Origin: Angustibacter sp. Root456
GTDB lineage: Bacteria > Actinomycetota > Actinomycetes > Actinomycetales > Angustibacteraceae
Length of the DNA: 64,000 nucleotides
NCBI RefSeq assembly: GCF_001426435.1
Contig: NZ_LMER01000020.1
Coordinates: 193,824-257,823 of the forward strand
Reading direction: 5' to 3'
This document shows positions 17,896-26,534 of this stretch, one piece after another (the stretch's first letter is position 1; each line of letters opens with the position of its first letter). The position numbers and the translations under genes are program-made. The notes under the pieces are model-generated. The model was not told where the DNA came from. It did no database searches and was given only the letters and a program-made list of their open reading frames with translations.

Positions 17896-18534
17896 ATGCG
17901 CGTCCACGTCGCCGATCACCCGCTCATCGCCCACAAGCTCACGGCGCTGCGCGACAAGCACACCGACTCCCCCACGTTCCGCCGACTGGCCGACGAGCTC
18001 GTGACGCTGCTCGCCTACGAGGCGACGCGCGACGTACGCGTGCAGCCGGTCGACATCGAGACGCCGGTGGCGCCGACGACGGGCGTGCGGCTCAGCACCC
18101 CGAAGCCGCTCGTGGTTCCGATCCTTCGCGCCGGCCTCGGCATGCTCGACGGCATGGTGCGGCTGCTGCCCACCGCAGAGGTCGGGTTCCTCGGCATGGT
18201 GCGCGACGAGGAGACGCTCACGGCCACGACGTACGCCACGCGCCTGCCCGACGACCTCTCCGGCCGCCAGTGCTACGTGCTCGACCCCATGCTCGCCACC
18301 GGCGGCACGCTCGCGGCGGCGATCCGCTTCCTCGTCGACCGCGGGGCCGACGACATCACGGCCATCTGCCTGCTCAGCGCGCCCGAGGGCGTCGCGCGCC
18401 TCGAGTCCGAGCTGAGCGAGCTGCAGGTGCCGGTCTCCGTCGTCACGGCCGCGATGGACAGCCACCTCAACGAGCTCGGCTACATCGTGCCCGGCCTGGG
18501 CGACGCAGGTGACCGGCTCTACGGCGTCGTCTGA
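17896..18534 (+). CDS. upp: Uracil phosphoribosyltransferase
   Basis: Pyrimidine salvage enzyme converting uracil and PRPP to UMP. The 212-residue protein begins [20 protein letters not shown] and has the family blocks [13 protein letters not shown] (substrate binding), the PRPP-binding loop [17 protein letters not shown] (about 126-142) and the C-terminal uracil site [18 protein letters not shown]. Full length. Probably leaderless. A GC-rich hairpin follows the stop. Confidence 0.97.
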   Translation: MRVHVADHPLIAHKLTALRDKHTDSPTFRRLADELVTLLAYEATRDVRVQPVDIETPVAPTTGVRLSTPKPLVVPILRAGLGMLDGMVRLLPTAEVGFLGMVRDEETLTATTYATRLPDDLSGRQCYVLDPMLATGGTLAAAIRFLVDRGADDITAICLLSAPEGVARLESELSELQVPVSVVTAAMDSHLNELGYIVPGLGDAGDRLYGVV

Positions 18535-18567
18535 CCCGGCGTGGTGACGCTGCGTCGCCACGCCGGG
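18535..18567 (+). terminator. Terminator hairpin after upp
   Basis: CCCGGCGTGG (18535-18544) pairs perfectly with CCACGCCGGG (18558-18567). No T-tract, as is usual in high-GC genomes. Confidence 0.6.
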
Positions 18568-18673
18568 CGGCGCGCCTCACCCGTTCGGCGCACTCGGTAC
18601 GCCAGGATGATCCGGACCGTGCCGTGCTGTGGCGATCCGCGCCCTGCAGCAGGCGTCGAGCTGACCGGAGGTG

Positions 18674-18847
18674 ATGAGCGTGGGCAGGCTGCGCAAGCCG
18701 CTGCTGTGGATCGTCATCGCCTTCTTCGTCTACGCCGTCTTCAAGTCGCCTGACCAGGCCGCGAGCATCGTGAAGGGCGGCTGGGCCGGCCTCGGCGACG
18801 GCGCGCGTGCCGTCGGGCACTTCTTCGACGCGCTGCTCGCCGGCTAG
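18674..18847 (+). CDS. Conserved small membrane protein (57 aa)
   Basis: A short gene: MSVGRLRKPLLWIVIAFFVY starts it, one transmembrane helix (about residues 10-20), then AVFKSPDQAA and a Gly-rich amphipathic tail ending HFFDALLAG. I recall similar 50-60 residue proteins in actinomycetes beside PH-domain proteins. Function unknown. GGAGG lies 3-7 nt upstream of ATG 18674, and an alternative GTG is at 18671. The PH-domain gene follows after 13 bp, so the two are likely co-transcribed. Confidence 0.75.
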   Translation: MSVGRLRKPLLWIVIAFFVYAVFKSPDQAASIVKGGWAGLGDGARAVGHFFDALLAG

Positions 18848-18860
18848 CGCAGGACTCGCC

Positions 18861-19439
18861 GTGCAGCCGGTCGAACCGGACGACGGTCGCCTGAGCGCGG
18901 TCTCACCGGCCGGCCTGCGCCAAGTCGAGCGCTACCTGCTGCCCTCGGAGCGCGCGGTGATCGCGACCCGCAGGCACTGGGCGATGATCGCCGAGCCGGT
19001 GGCGTCGTCCGTGCTGGCGGTGCTGCTCGCGGGCTGGGGCGTCGTCCAGGTAGGGGACGCGTTCCCGTTCCTGGTCAACGTCATCACGCTCGCCGCGGTC
19101 GCCGTCCTGCTGCGCATGCTCTGGCGGCTCTACGAGTACCGCCGCGACTGGTTCGTGGTGACCGACGAGCGGCTGCTGCTCACCTACGGCATCATCACGC
19201 GGCGCGTCGCGATCATGCCGCTCACCAAGGTCACCGACATGTCGTACAACGTCTCGGTGCTCGGCCGGCTGCTGGGCTACGGCGAGTTCGTGTTCGAGTC
19301 CGCGGGGCAGGAGCAGGCGCTGCACTCGGTGAGCTTCCTGGGCCGCTCGCAGTTCCTCTTCGCCGTGCTGTCCGAGGAGCTCTTCGGCCCGCGCGGCATC
19401 GTGTCGAGCCGGCGGTTCCGCCCCCGCTTCGACGACTGA
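18861..19439 (+). CDS. PH (bPH2) domain membrane protein
   Basis: A 192-residue protein with an N-terminal soluble segment, two transmembrane helices (about 45-85, ASSVLAVLLAGWGVVQVG and LVNVITLAAVAVLLRMLW) and a bacterial PH-like domain (about 95-165) with WFVVTDERLLLTYGIITRRVAIMPLTKVTDMSY. The two helices plus YEYRRDWFVVTDERL are diagnostic of bPH2 proteins. Function of these proteins is poorly known; membrane stress or secretion roles are proposed. Start chosen at GTG 18861, just after the small membrane protein gene. Confidence 0.85.
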   Translation: MQPVEPDDGRLSAVSPAGLRQVERYLLPSERAVIATRRHWAMIAEPVASSVLAVLLAGWGVVQVGDAFPFLVNVITLAAVAVLLRMLWRLYEYRRDWFVVTDERLLLTYGIITRRVAIMPLTKVTDMSYNVSVLGRLLGYGEFVFESAGQEQALHSVSFLGRSQFLFAVLSEELFGPRGIVSSRRFRPRFDD

Positions 19440-19461
19440 CCCGCCTCTGCGCCCCTGCCCG

Positions 19462-20232
19462 TCAGTCGGTGGGTGGCTCCGGACGACGGCCCCGGGCCTC
19501 GCGGTCAGCGGCGTCCAGGGCCTCGGCCTGCTCGGGCGTGGGCGCGGCGCCGCCCAGGTGCGCGGGGTGCCACCAGGCGTCCTCGCCCGGTTGCGGCTGC
19601 TCGGGCGTGCGGCGCTGCAGGTCGTCGAGCAGCTCCTGCAGGCGTGTGCGCAGCGTGCGGGTCAGCTCGTCGCCGTCAGCGCCCTTGGGGGCCGCGATCG
19701 GCTCGCCGACGCTGATCAGCACGTGCCGGCCCCGGGAGGTGAGGTCCTTCTTGCGGCCCTTGGTGAACATCCGCTGGCCACCCCAGACCGCGACGGGCAG
19801 CAGCGGCGTCCCCGAGGCCTGGGCCAGGCGCACGGCACCGGACTTGCACTCCTTCACGGTGAACGACCGGCTGATCGTGGCCTCGGGGAAGATGCCGACG
19901 ACCTCGCCGGCCTTGAGGGCACCGAGCGCCTGCCGGAAGGACGCCGAGCCGGCGTCGCGGTCGACGGGGATGTGGTGCATGCCGCGCATCAGCGGGCCGC
20001 CGATGCGGTCGCGGAACACCGAGTCCTTGGCCATGAAGCGCGGCAGCCGGCCCGCCTCGACCCCGGCCAGGCCGGCGAAGATGAAGTCCAGGTAGCTCAC
20101 GTGGTTGCTGGCGAGTACCGCGCCGCCGGTGGCCGGCACGTGCTCGGCGCCGGTGACCTCGACCTTCATGCCGAGCAGCTTGAACGCCAGGCGACAGGTC
20201 GCGATGACGGGCGGGTACACGAGATCGGCCAC
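19462..20232 (-). CDS. 1-acyl-sn-glycerol-3-phosphate acyltransferase
   Basis: PlsC-type acyltransferase of 256 residues that acylates lysophosphatidate, or a related acceptor, in membrane lipid synthesis. Motifs are NHVSYLD (H-x4-D catalytic, about 45), PRFMAKDSVF, and FPEATISRSF (substrate-binding block III). A Gln/Pro-rich tail (about 210-256) is longer than in housekeeping PlsC. The start is taken as GTG 20232 (VADLVYPPVIATCRLAFKLLG), giving the usual N-terminus. Divergent from the gene at 20318; its stop converges with the PH-domain gene. Confidence 0.9.
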   Translation of the reverse strand: MADLVYPPVIATCRLAFKLLGMKVEVTGAEHVPATGGAVLASNHVSYLDFIFAGLAGVEAGRLPRFMAKDSVFRDRIGGPLMRGMHHIPVDRDAGSASFRQALGALKAGEVVGIFPEATISRSFTVKECKSGAVRLAQASGTPLLPVAVWGGQRMFTKGRKKDLTSRGRHVLISVGEPIAAPKGADGDELTRTLRTRLQELLDDLQRRTPEQPQPGEDAWWHPAHLGGAAPTPEQAEALDAADREARGRRPEPPTD

Positions 20233-20305
20233 GACATGAACCCTAGGGGACGGTGCCGGGGGGCGCTGCCGGCAGTGGTCGGCACCGTCGTACCCAGGCG
20301 CTAGG

Positions 20306-20311
20306 TACGCT
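20306..20311 (+). promoter_or_regulatory. -10 box of the 20318 gene, leaderless
   Basis: TACGCT ends 6 nt before GTG 20318; no ribosome site is present. Confidence 0.45.
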
Positions 20312-20317
20312 CGCCCG

Positions 20318-20743
20318 GTGCGTCGATACCCGCTGGTTCCCCGGACGACGGCGGATCTCGAGCTGGGCGACCTGTTCGCCGTCCCGCTCAAGGGAGGCGA
20401 CCTCGCGGTCCTCCAGGTGCGCGGGCTGAAGACGTCCGGGTCGGGTGCCTACACGCACTTCGTCGCCGGCGTCGTGGACTGGCGCTCGCCGGCCCTGCCG
20501 GTGGGGTTCGACCTGCGGGGACGCCGAGTGCTGGTCGAGGGCCTGCTGCGCTTCGAGACGTTCGGTCCGGGGCGCGCCGAGGTCTTCGGCAACACCGACC
20601 TCGTCGTGCCGCCCGTGGCGTGGTCTGAGCTGGCGAAGGCCTTCTCGGCCGGCACCACCGACGAGGTGTGGTCGTGGAAGAGCCTGCGACGGCGGGCCGA
20701 GACGGCCCTGCGCGACAGGGCCACCGACGTCAGAGGCTCTTGA
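20318..20743 (+). CDS. Hypothetical protein (141 aa)
   Basis: A soluble 141-residue protein starting MRRYPLVPRTTADLELGDLFAVPLKGGDLAVLQV. Composition and codon use look real, and a leaderless promoter precedes it. The beta-rich N-terminal half (about 15-95) may be a small barrel. I recognise no family. Its 3' end overlaps the 3' end of pntB on the other strand by 14 bp. Confidence 0.65.
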   Translation: MRRYPLVPRTTADLELGDLFAVPLKGGDLAVLQVRGLKTSGSGAYTHFVAGVVDWRSPALPVGFDLRGRRVLVEGLLRFETFGPGRAEVFGNTDLVVPPVAWSELAKAFSAGTTDEVWSWKSLRRRAETALRDRATDVRGS

Positions 20744-22124
20744 CGGCGGAGACGACCTTGGTGAGGGAGTCCTTGGCGTCGCCGAACAGCAGCATCGTCT
20801 TGGGGTCGTAGAGCAGGTCGTTCTCGATCCCCGCGAAGCCCGGGCGCATGGAGCGCTTGAGGAACACCACCTGCTGGGCCTGGTCGACCTCGAGGATCGG
20901 CATGCCGTAGATCGGCGCGCCCGGGGTTGTCTTGGCCGCCGGGTTGACGACGTCGTTCGCCCCGACCACGAGGGCGACGTCGGCCGTCTTGAGCTCGGGG
21001 TTGACCTCGTCCATCTCCTTGAGCGCCTCGTACGGCACGTTGGCCTCGGCGAGCAGCACGTTCATGTGGCCGGGCATGCGGCCGGCCACCGGGTGGATGC
21101 CGTAGATCACCTCGACGCCGCGGGCCTCGAGCAGCTCGGCGAGCTCGCGGATCGTGTGCTGCGCCTGGGCGACTGCGAGGCCGTAGCCGGGCACGATGAC
21201 GACCTTGCGCGCGTAGCCGAGCAGGATCGCCACGTCCTCCGGGCTGCCCGAGCGCACCGGCCGGTCGCTGCTGGGCCCGGCCGTTCCCGCCGTCGACCCC
21301 TTGAACGCTCCGAACAGGATCGACGAGATCGACCGGCCCATGGCCGCCGCCATCAGCCGGGTGAGGATCGTGCCGCTCGCCCCCACGAGCGTGCCGGCAA
21401 CGAGCAGCAGGGTGTTCGACAGCACGTAGCCGGACGCCGCGACGGTGAGGCCCGTGAAGGCGTTGAGCAGCGAGATGACGATCGGGACGTCGGCCCCGCC
21501 CACCGGCAGCACGAACAGCACCCCCACGCCGAGCGACACCAGCGCCAGCAGACCCAGCACGGCACCGGACGGGCGGCCGTCGGCGCCCTGCACCACGACC
21601 CACGCGGCGAGCGCCACGGCCACGGCCAGGCCACCGCCGAACAGGTACTGCCCGCCGGGGAACGTGACCGGTCGCCCGGTCATGAGCTCCTGCAGCTTCG
21701 CGAAGGTGATGCACGAGCCGGCGAAGGAGACGCAGCCGACGAGCACCGTGAACGCGCCGGCCGCCGCCGACACCGCGCCCTGGCTGGCGTGCTGAGTGAG
21801 CTCGAGGCCCGCGACGAGAGCCGCCGCCGCCCCGCCGACTCCGTTGAAGAGCGCCACCAGCTGCGGCATCTGCGTCATGGCGACGCGGCGAGCGGCGGGG
21901 ACACCCACGACGCTGCCGACGACGATCGCGGCGATGATGGCCACCTCGTGGTGCAGGTCCTCCGACAGGAACGCGACGACGACCGCGAGCGTCGCGCCGC
22001 CCGCCCCGATGAGGTTGCCGCGGCGGGCCGAGGCCGGTGACGACAGGCCCTTGAGGGCGAGGATGAAGCAGACCGCGGCGACGAGGTAGCCGAGCGCCGT
22101 CCAGGTGGGCGACAGCAGGTTCAC
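20730..22124 (-). CDS. pntB: NAD(P) transhydrogenase subunit beta
   Basis: Proton-translocating transhydrogenase couples hydride transfer between NADH and NADP+ to proton flow. This 464-residue subunit has about nine transmembrane helices (dII part) and the NADP(H)-binding dIII domain (about 290-464) with VVIVPGYGLAVAQAQHTI, GIHPVAGRMPGHMNVLLAEA and VALVVGANDVVNPAAK. GTG 22124 overlaps the pntA2 stop (GTGA), so the three pnt genes form a tightly coupled operon. The small repeat of Pro/Gly before dIII is normal. Confidence 0.95.
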   Translation of the reverse strand: MNLLSPTWTALGYLVAAVCFILALKGLSSPASARRGNLIGAGGATLAVVVAFLSEDLHHEVAIIAAIVVGSVVGVPAARRVAMTQMPQLVALFNGVGGAAAALVAGLELTQHASQGAVSAAAGAFTVLVGCVSFAGSCITFAKLQELMTGRPVTFPGGQYLFGGGLAVAVALAAWVVVQGADGRPSGAVLGLLALVSLGVGVLFVLPVGGADVPIVISLLNAFTGLTVAASGYVLSNTLLLVAGTLVGASGTILTRLMAAAMGRSISSILFGAFKGSTAGTAGPSSDRPVRSGSPEDVAILLGYARKVVIVPGYGLAVAQAQHTIRELAELLEARGVEVIYGIHPVAGRMPGHMNVLLAEANVPYEALKEMDEVNPELKTADVALVVGANDVVNPAAKTTPGAPIYGMPILEVDQAQQVVFLKRSMRPGFAGIENDLLYDPKTMLLFGDAKDSLTKVVSAVKSL

Positions 22125-22441
22125 CGGGCACCCCCGGCGTCGCCGCCGCCACGACCGGCCGGTCTCGAGCGGCCCTTGAACATCTCGAGCATGCGGTCGG
22201 TGACCACGAAGCCGCCGACCATGTTGACCGTCGCGAGGACGACGGCGACGAGCCCGAGCACCAGCGCCAGCGTCGAGTCCGAGCGCCCGGTGACGATGAT
22301 CGCGCCGACGAGGATCACGCCGTGGATCGCGTTGGCGCCGCTCATCAGCGGGGTGTGCAGCGTGGTCGAGACCTTCGAGACGACTTCGAAGCCCACGAAC
22401 ACCGACAGGACGAAGAACGTCAGCAGCGTCATGGCGTCCAT
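22121..22441 (-). CDS. pntA2: NAD(P) transhydrogenase subunit alpha part 2
   Basis: A 106-residue membrane subunit with three to four helices, containing FVGFEVVSKVSTTLHTPLMSGANAIHG, the conserved signature of the PntA C-terminal (dII) segment. In this organism PntA is split, as in many actinobacteria and in Rhodospirillum. Its ATG shares one base with the pntA1 stop (TGATG) and its stop overlaps the pntB start. Confidence 0.95.
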   Translation of the reverse strand: MDAMTLLTFFVLSVFVGFEVVSKVSTTLHTPLMSGANAIHGVILVGAIIVTGRSDSTLALVLGLVAVVLATVNMVGGFVVTDRMLEMFKGRSRPAGRGGGDAGGAR

Positions 22442-23571
22442 CAGGCCTCCCCTCCCAGCTGCAGTCGTGTCGGCTCGTGCCTGACCTCGCCAGCGTGCGT
22501 GACGCAGGCGCCGGCCAGCACCTCGTCGTCGAAGTCGAGAGCGACCTCGCCGTCGTCGGACACCATGAGCGCCAAAAGGTTCGTGAGGTTCTTGGCGTAG
22601 AGGCGGCTGGCGTCGACGGGCATGGTCGAGGCCGCGTCGCGCATGCCGACGAGCGTCACCTCGCCGACGCTCACCTCCTCGCCCGCCACCGACCCCTCGA
22701 CGTTGCCGCCGCTCTCGGCGGCGAGGTCGACGACGACCGAGCCGGGTTTCATCGGCGCCACCATGTCGCGCGTCACCAGCAGCGGCGCCGGGCGTCCGGG
22801 CACCGCAGCCGTCGTGATGAGGACGTCGGACTTGGCGACGTAGGGCGCGAGCAGCTCGCGCTGCCGGGCGGCGCGGTCCTCACCCATCTCGCGCGCGTAG
22901 CCGCCGGAGCCCTCGATGGCCTCGAGCTCGAGCTGCACGAACGTCGCGCCCATCGACCGCACCTCGTCCGCGGACGCCGGCCGGACGTCGTACGCCTCGA
23001 CCACCGCCCCGAGCCGCCGAGCGGTCGCGATCGCCTGCAGCCCAGCGACTCCAGCGCCGAGCACCAGCACCTTCGCGGGTGGCACCGTGCCTGCCGCGGT
23101 CATGAACAGCGGGAAGAACCGCGGCAGCCGCATGGCCGCCTCGAGCGCGCAGCGGTAACCGGCGATGAGCGCCTGCGACGTGAGCGCGTCCATCGACTGC
23201 GCGCGCGAGATGCGCGGCACCAGCTCGACGGCGAAGGCGGTGACACCGGCGTCGCGCAGCGCCCGGACGCCGTCCGGCTCAGCGGACGGTGCCAGGAACC
23301 CCACGGTGACCGCACCGCGTCGCAGCCGGGCGACGTCCTGCGGCAGCAGTGGGCGCACGTGCAGGACGACGTCGGCGTCGGCGAGCACGTCGCCGTCGAC
23401 CACCGTGGCACCGGCCTCGCGGTAGGCGTCGTCCGACACCAGAGCCGCCCGACCGGCACCGGCCTGGACCACGACCTGCGCCCCCTGGCGCACGAGGGCG
23501 GCCACCGTGTCGGGCACCGCCGCGACGCGACGCTCGCCGGGACGGGTCTCCGCAGGTACGGCGATCTTCAT
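22441..23571 (-). CDS. pntA1: NAD(P) transhydrogenase subunit alpha part 1
   Basis: The soluble NAD(H)-binding dI subunit, 376 residues, of the alanine dehydrogenase/PNT fold. The N-terminus MKIAVPAETRPGERRVAAVP, the NAD loop VLVLGAGVAGLQAIATARRLGAVVEAYDVR (about 169-199) and RQRELLAPYVAKSDVLITTAAVPGRPAP are family hallmarks. First gene of the pnt operon. No clear Shine-Dalgarno sequence precedes ATG 23571, only GGGGGT. It makes NADPH at the cost of the proton gradient, feeding biosynthesis. Confidence 0.96.
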   Translation of the reverse strand: MKIAVPAETRPGERRVAAVPDTVAALVRQGAQVVVQAGAGRAALVSDDAYREAGATVVDGDVLADADVVLHVRPLLPQDVARLRRGAVTVGFLAPSAEPDGVRALRDAGVTAFAVELVPRISRAQSMDALTSQALIAGYRCALEAAMRLPRFFPLFMTAAGTVPPAKVLVLGAGVAGLQAIATARRLGAVVEAYDVRPASADEVRSMGATFVQLELEAIEGSGGYAREMGEDRAARQRELLAPYVAKSDVLITTAAVPGRPAPLLVTRDMVAPMKPGSVVVDLAAESGGNVEGSVAGEEVSVGEVTLVGMRDAASTMPVDASRLYAKNLTNLLALMVSDDGEVALDFDDEVLAGACVTHAGEVRHEPTRLQLGGEA

Positions 23572-23641
23572 ACCCCCGCAACCTAGGGGAAGACCACCGC
23601 CACGTGTGCGGATGCGACGAGACGACCTGAGGTGTGTTGCG

Positions 23642-24556
23642 TCACGCGAGCTGGGGCGCGACCTTGCTCGCGACGAGCTCGAGGTGCTCGAGGTCGTGCA
23701 GGTCGAGCACCTGCAGGTACAGGCACGACGCGCCCGCCGCCGCGAACCGTGACGCCTTCTCAGCCACCTCGTCGGGTGTGCCGGCGAGGCCGTTCTGCCG
23801 CAGCTCGTCGACCTCGCGCCCGATGGCCGCGGCGCGACGGGCGATCTCCGCCTCGTCGCGGCCCACGCACAGCACCTGCGCAGCCGAGTACACCAGCTCT
23901 CGACCCGTTGCGGCGCAGGCGTTCTTGACGCGGGCGAACTGCGCAGCCGTGTCGTCGAGCGACGCGAACGGCATGTTGAACTCGTCGGCGTACGTGGCCG
24001 CCAGGCGTGGGGTGCGGCGAGCTCCACCGCCGCCGACGATCACCGGAAGCCGGTGCTGGGCCGGGCGCGCGAGCACGGGGTTGTCGAGGAGGCGATAGTG
24101 CTTGCCTTCGAAGCTGAACGGCGGCGGCGCCTCCCACAGGCCCCGCAGGACCTGCAGCTGCTCCTCGAGCCGGTCGAACCGCTCGCCCAGCGGCGGGAAG
24201 GGGATGCCGAACGCCTCGTGCTCCTCCTCGAACCAGCCGGTGCCGAGACCGAGCTCGACGCGACCGCCGCTCATCTGGTCGACCTGCGCGACCGCGACGG
24301 CGAGCGGGCCGGGCTGCCGGAACGTCGCCGAGCTCACCAGGGTGCCGAGGCGCACGCGCGTGGTGTCGCGCGCCAGGCCGGCGAGCGTCACCCACGCGTC
24401 CGTCGGGCCAGGCCGCCCGTCGCCGTCCCCCATGGCGAGGTAGTGGTCGGACCGGAAGAACGCGTCGAAGCCGAGGTCCTCGGTGGCGCGGGCGACGGCC
24501 AGCAGGTCGTCGTACGTCGCGCCCTGCTGGGGCTCGGTGAAGATGCGCAACTGCAT
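23642..24556 (-). CDS. LLM-class F420-dependent oxidoreductase (TIGR03560-like)
   Basis: A 304-residue luciferase-like protein. Features: TEPQQGATYDDLLAVARATEDLGFDAFFRSDHYL at the N-terminus, VRLGTLVSSATFRQPGPLAVAVAQVDQMSGGRVELGLGTGWFEEEHEAFGIPFPPLGERFDRLEEQL in the middle, and LPVIVGGGGARRTPRLAATYADEFN near residue 175. These are typical of the F420-using branch. Substrate unknown. Start at ATG 24556 (MQLRIFTEP); the in-frame upstream ATG would add seven residues not seen in the family. Confidence 0.88.
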   Translation of the reverse strand: MQLRIFTEPQQGATYDDLLAVARATEDLGFDAFFRSDHYLAMGDGDGRPGPTDAWVTLAGLARDTTRVRLGTLVSSATFRQPGPLAVAVAQVDQMSGGRVELGLGTGWFEEEHEAFGIPFPPLGERFDRLEEQLQVLRGLWEAPPPFSFEGKHYRLLDNPVLARPAQHRLPVIVGGGGARRTPRLAATYADEFNMPFASLDDTAAQFARVKNACAATGRELVYSAAQVLCVGRDEAEIARRAAAIGREVDELRQNGLAGTPDEVAEKASRFAAAGASCLYLQVLDLHDLEHLELVASKVAPQLA

Positions 24557-24619
24557 GGCCCCGACGCTAGCCGCCACCCCGGCCCCGCGCTCAGCGGCAG
24601 CGGGCGTCAGGCGCGCGGC

Positions 24620-24742
24620 TCACCCGCGCAGGTACATGTAGCCGATCATCAGCAGCGCGACGACGACGGCGCCCAGCAGCAGGGCCGCGCCGGCGTCCCG
24701 CTGGTGCTGCTGCTCGTTCTCTGGCTGGTGCTCTGCACTCAC
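24620..24742 (-). CDS. Small single-helix membrane protein (40 aa)
   Basis: GTG 24742 starts MSAEHQPENEQQHQRD, followed by one hydrophobic helix (AGAALLLGAVVVALLMIGYM) and ends [10 protein letters not shown] lies 8 nt upstream. No family recognised; proteins this small often modulate membrane complexes, but I assign no role. A GTG at 24751 would add three residues. Confidence 0.55.
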   Translation of the reverse strand: MSAEHQPENEQQHQRDAGAALLLGAVVVALLMIGYMYLRG

Positions 24743-24852
24743 GGTGGTCACCTCTCGACAGCTCATGACGACAACTCATGACGTGGGTCCACCCCGGTGC
24801 CCGAGAGCGTAACCTACTCAGAGTAAGTTCGCCCGTCTGCCACGATGCTGCC

Positions 24853-25506
24853 ATGAGCGACGACGGCACGCACGCGCCCGCCTCCACCGACGCCGAGGCG
24901 CCGAGCACCGAGCGCCCCGAGCTCGACCTGCTGGTCTGGGACGCCCCCAACATCGACATGACGCTGTCGAACGTCATCGGGGCCAAGCCGTCGCCCACCT
25001 CGCGTCCCCGCTTCGACGCGATCGCCCGCTGGCTCGTCCAAGCCGCTGGCGACCGCGACGTCGAGGGCAGCGTCTTCGCCAACATCCCGCCCGCGGCGGC
25101 CACGACGATGCGCGGCTGGATCGAGGCGCTGCGCTCCTTCGGCTACGCGGTGTTCGCCAAGCCGAAGATCCACTCCGACGACGACGTCGACCTCGACATG
25201 CTCGCCCACATCTCCGATCGCGCACGCACCCACCGCCTGGTGCGGCTCATCGTGGCCAGCGGTGACGGGCGCAACTTCCTCGAACCGCTCGAGGACCTCG
25301 CTCGCGCCGGCGTGCAGGTGGTCGTGCTGTCGTTCAGCGAGGTCGCGGGCTACGCGCTCGAGTCCGACCTGCTGACGTTCGTCGACCTCGAGGACGTCCC
25401 TGGCGCCTTCATCACCCCGCTCGAGCGGGTGCGTCTGGACGCCCTGCCGCCCGAGGGCGCCTGGCTGCGGCCGACGCGCTCGCTGCGCGACGTCGCCGAC
25501 GGCTGA
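24853..25506 (+). CDS. NYN-domain (PIN-like) protein
   Basis: A 217-residue protein with the NYN ribonuclease-like fold: LDLLVWDAPNIDMTL (first acidic residue D30), an inner acidic patch around DDDVDLDMLAHI, and LIVASGDGRNFLEPLEDLARAGVQVVVLSF (second acidic motif). The family is thought to process RNA; catalytic acidic positions seem retained. The start ATG 24853 has no strong ribosome site; a CACGAT box ends 6 nt before it, so it may be leaderless. A short palindrome (TACTCAGAGTA) lies near 24813, 35 bp upstream. Confidence 0.8.
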   Translation: MSDDGTHAPASTDAEAPSTERPELDLLVWDAPNIDMTLSNVIGAKPSPTSRPRFDAIARWLVQAAGDRDVEGSVFANIPPAAATTMRGWIEALRSFGYAVFAKPKIHSDDDVDLDMLAHISDRARTHRLVRLIVASGDGRNFLEPLEDLARAGVQVVVLSFSEVAGYALESDLLTFVDLEDVPGAFITPLERVRLDALPPEGAWLRPTRSLRDVADG

Positions 25507-25559
25507 GCCGTCGTGCCGCCTGCGCGCCTCCCAGGGTCGGCGCAGAGTCCTGGCCTAGG

Positions 25560-26510
25560 GTGGTCACCGAGGCAACCGAGGAGGCGCAGCCCATCGCCGA
25601 GCCGTCCCGTCGTGGTCCCGTCGGCCCGCACGCTGGCCGCGCCGCCACGCACCCACCTCGCCGCCCGGCCCACCGCCGGCGCGGCCCGTCGCCGCGCGTG
25701 CGGCGCCGACGCACCTTCGCCGCCGCGCTGCTGCTCACGCTCACGACCTGGCTCGTCGTGGCCCTCACGCACGACGGCCCGGGTGCCGACGCCGAGGCCG
25801 AGCAGCCGATGAGCGCGGCCGGGTCGGGGGCCGGGGCCACGCCGGCGACGACCGGTGCGACGTCCAGCCGCACCTCGGCGAGCACTCGACAACCCGCGCG
25901 AGACCTCGCGGCGCGGGAGCGGCTGGGTGTCCTCGCCCATCTCGGACCGAAGACCCTCGCCACCGTGCCGACCGCCGCCCGCAAGGTCGTGGTGGTGCGC
26001 GGTGACGGCGCCGAGTCGGCGACGACGCGCATCGAGCTCTACGCGGTGGACGGCGGCACCTGGCGGCGCGTCGCCGCCTGGCCTGGTCACGTCGGCGCCC
26101 GCGGTTGGACGACGAGCCATCGCGAGGGCGACCTCAGCACACCCGTCGGCACCTTCACCCTCTCCGACGCCGGCGGCCGGCTGCCCGATCCCGGCACCGC
26201 GCTGCCGTACGACCACTCGTCGAAGTTCGTGCCGAGCGGCTCCAGCGTCTTCGGTGACTCCCTTGAAGGCAGCTTCGACTACGTCATCGCGATCGACTAC
26301 AACCGGCGCACCGGTGTCTCGCCCCGCGACCCGGTGCACCCGCAGGGCGACGAGCTCGGCGGCGGCATCTGGCTGCACGTCGACCACGAGGGCCCCACGC
26401 ACGGCTGCGTGTCGGTGCCGCGCGAGGGGATGGTCGCTCTGCTGCGCAGCCTCACGCCGCAGGACCACCCGGTGGTGGTCATGGCCGACGCCGCGCGCCT
26501 GGCCACCTGA
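25560..26510 (+). CDS. L,D-transpeptidase (YkuD) membrane protein
   Basis: A 316-residue protein: a basic N-terminus of about 50 residues, one transmembrane helix (about 53-70, AAALLLTLTTWLVVAL), a Ser/Thr/Ala-rich linker (to about 115) and a YkuD domain (about 170-305). The catalytic motif HVDHEGPTHGCVSVP is complete, with the nucleophile Cys near residue 283. Such enzymes make 3-3 cross-links or attach proteins to peptidoglycan. The conserved GDLSTPVGTFTL and KFVPSGSSVFGDSLEGSFDYVIAIDYN support the call. Start is uncertain: GTG 25560 lies inside a TAGGGT box. Confidence 0.88.
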   Translation: MVTEATEEAQPIAEPSRRGPVGPHAGRAATHPPRRPAHRRRGPSPRVRRRRTFAAALLLTLTTWLVVALTHDGPGADAEAEQPMSAAGSGAGATPATTGATSSRTSASTRQPARDLAARERLGVLAHLGPKTLATVPTAARKVVVVRGDGAESATTRIELYAVDGGTWRRVAAWPGHVGARGWTTSHREGDLSTPVGTFTLSDAGGRLPDPGTALPYDHSSKFVPSGSSVFGDSLEGSFDYVIAIDYNRRTGVSPRDPVHPQGDELGGGIWLHVDHEGPTHGCVSVPREGMVALLRSLTPQDHPVVVMADAARLAT

Positions 26511-26534
26511 CCGACACGCATCCGCTGGAGGGGC

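Noticed and set aside
24853-25506. NYN protein as part of a defence island
   Set aside because: Neighbours are housekeeping-like (F420 oxidoreductase, L,D-transpeptidase); no nuclease, helicase or methylase cluster.
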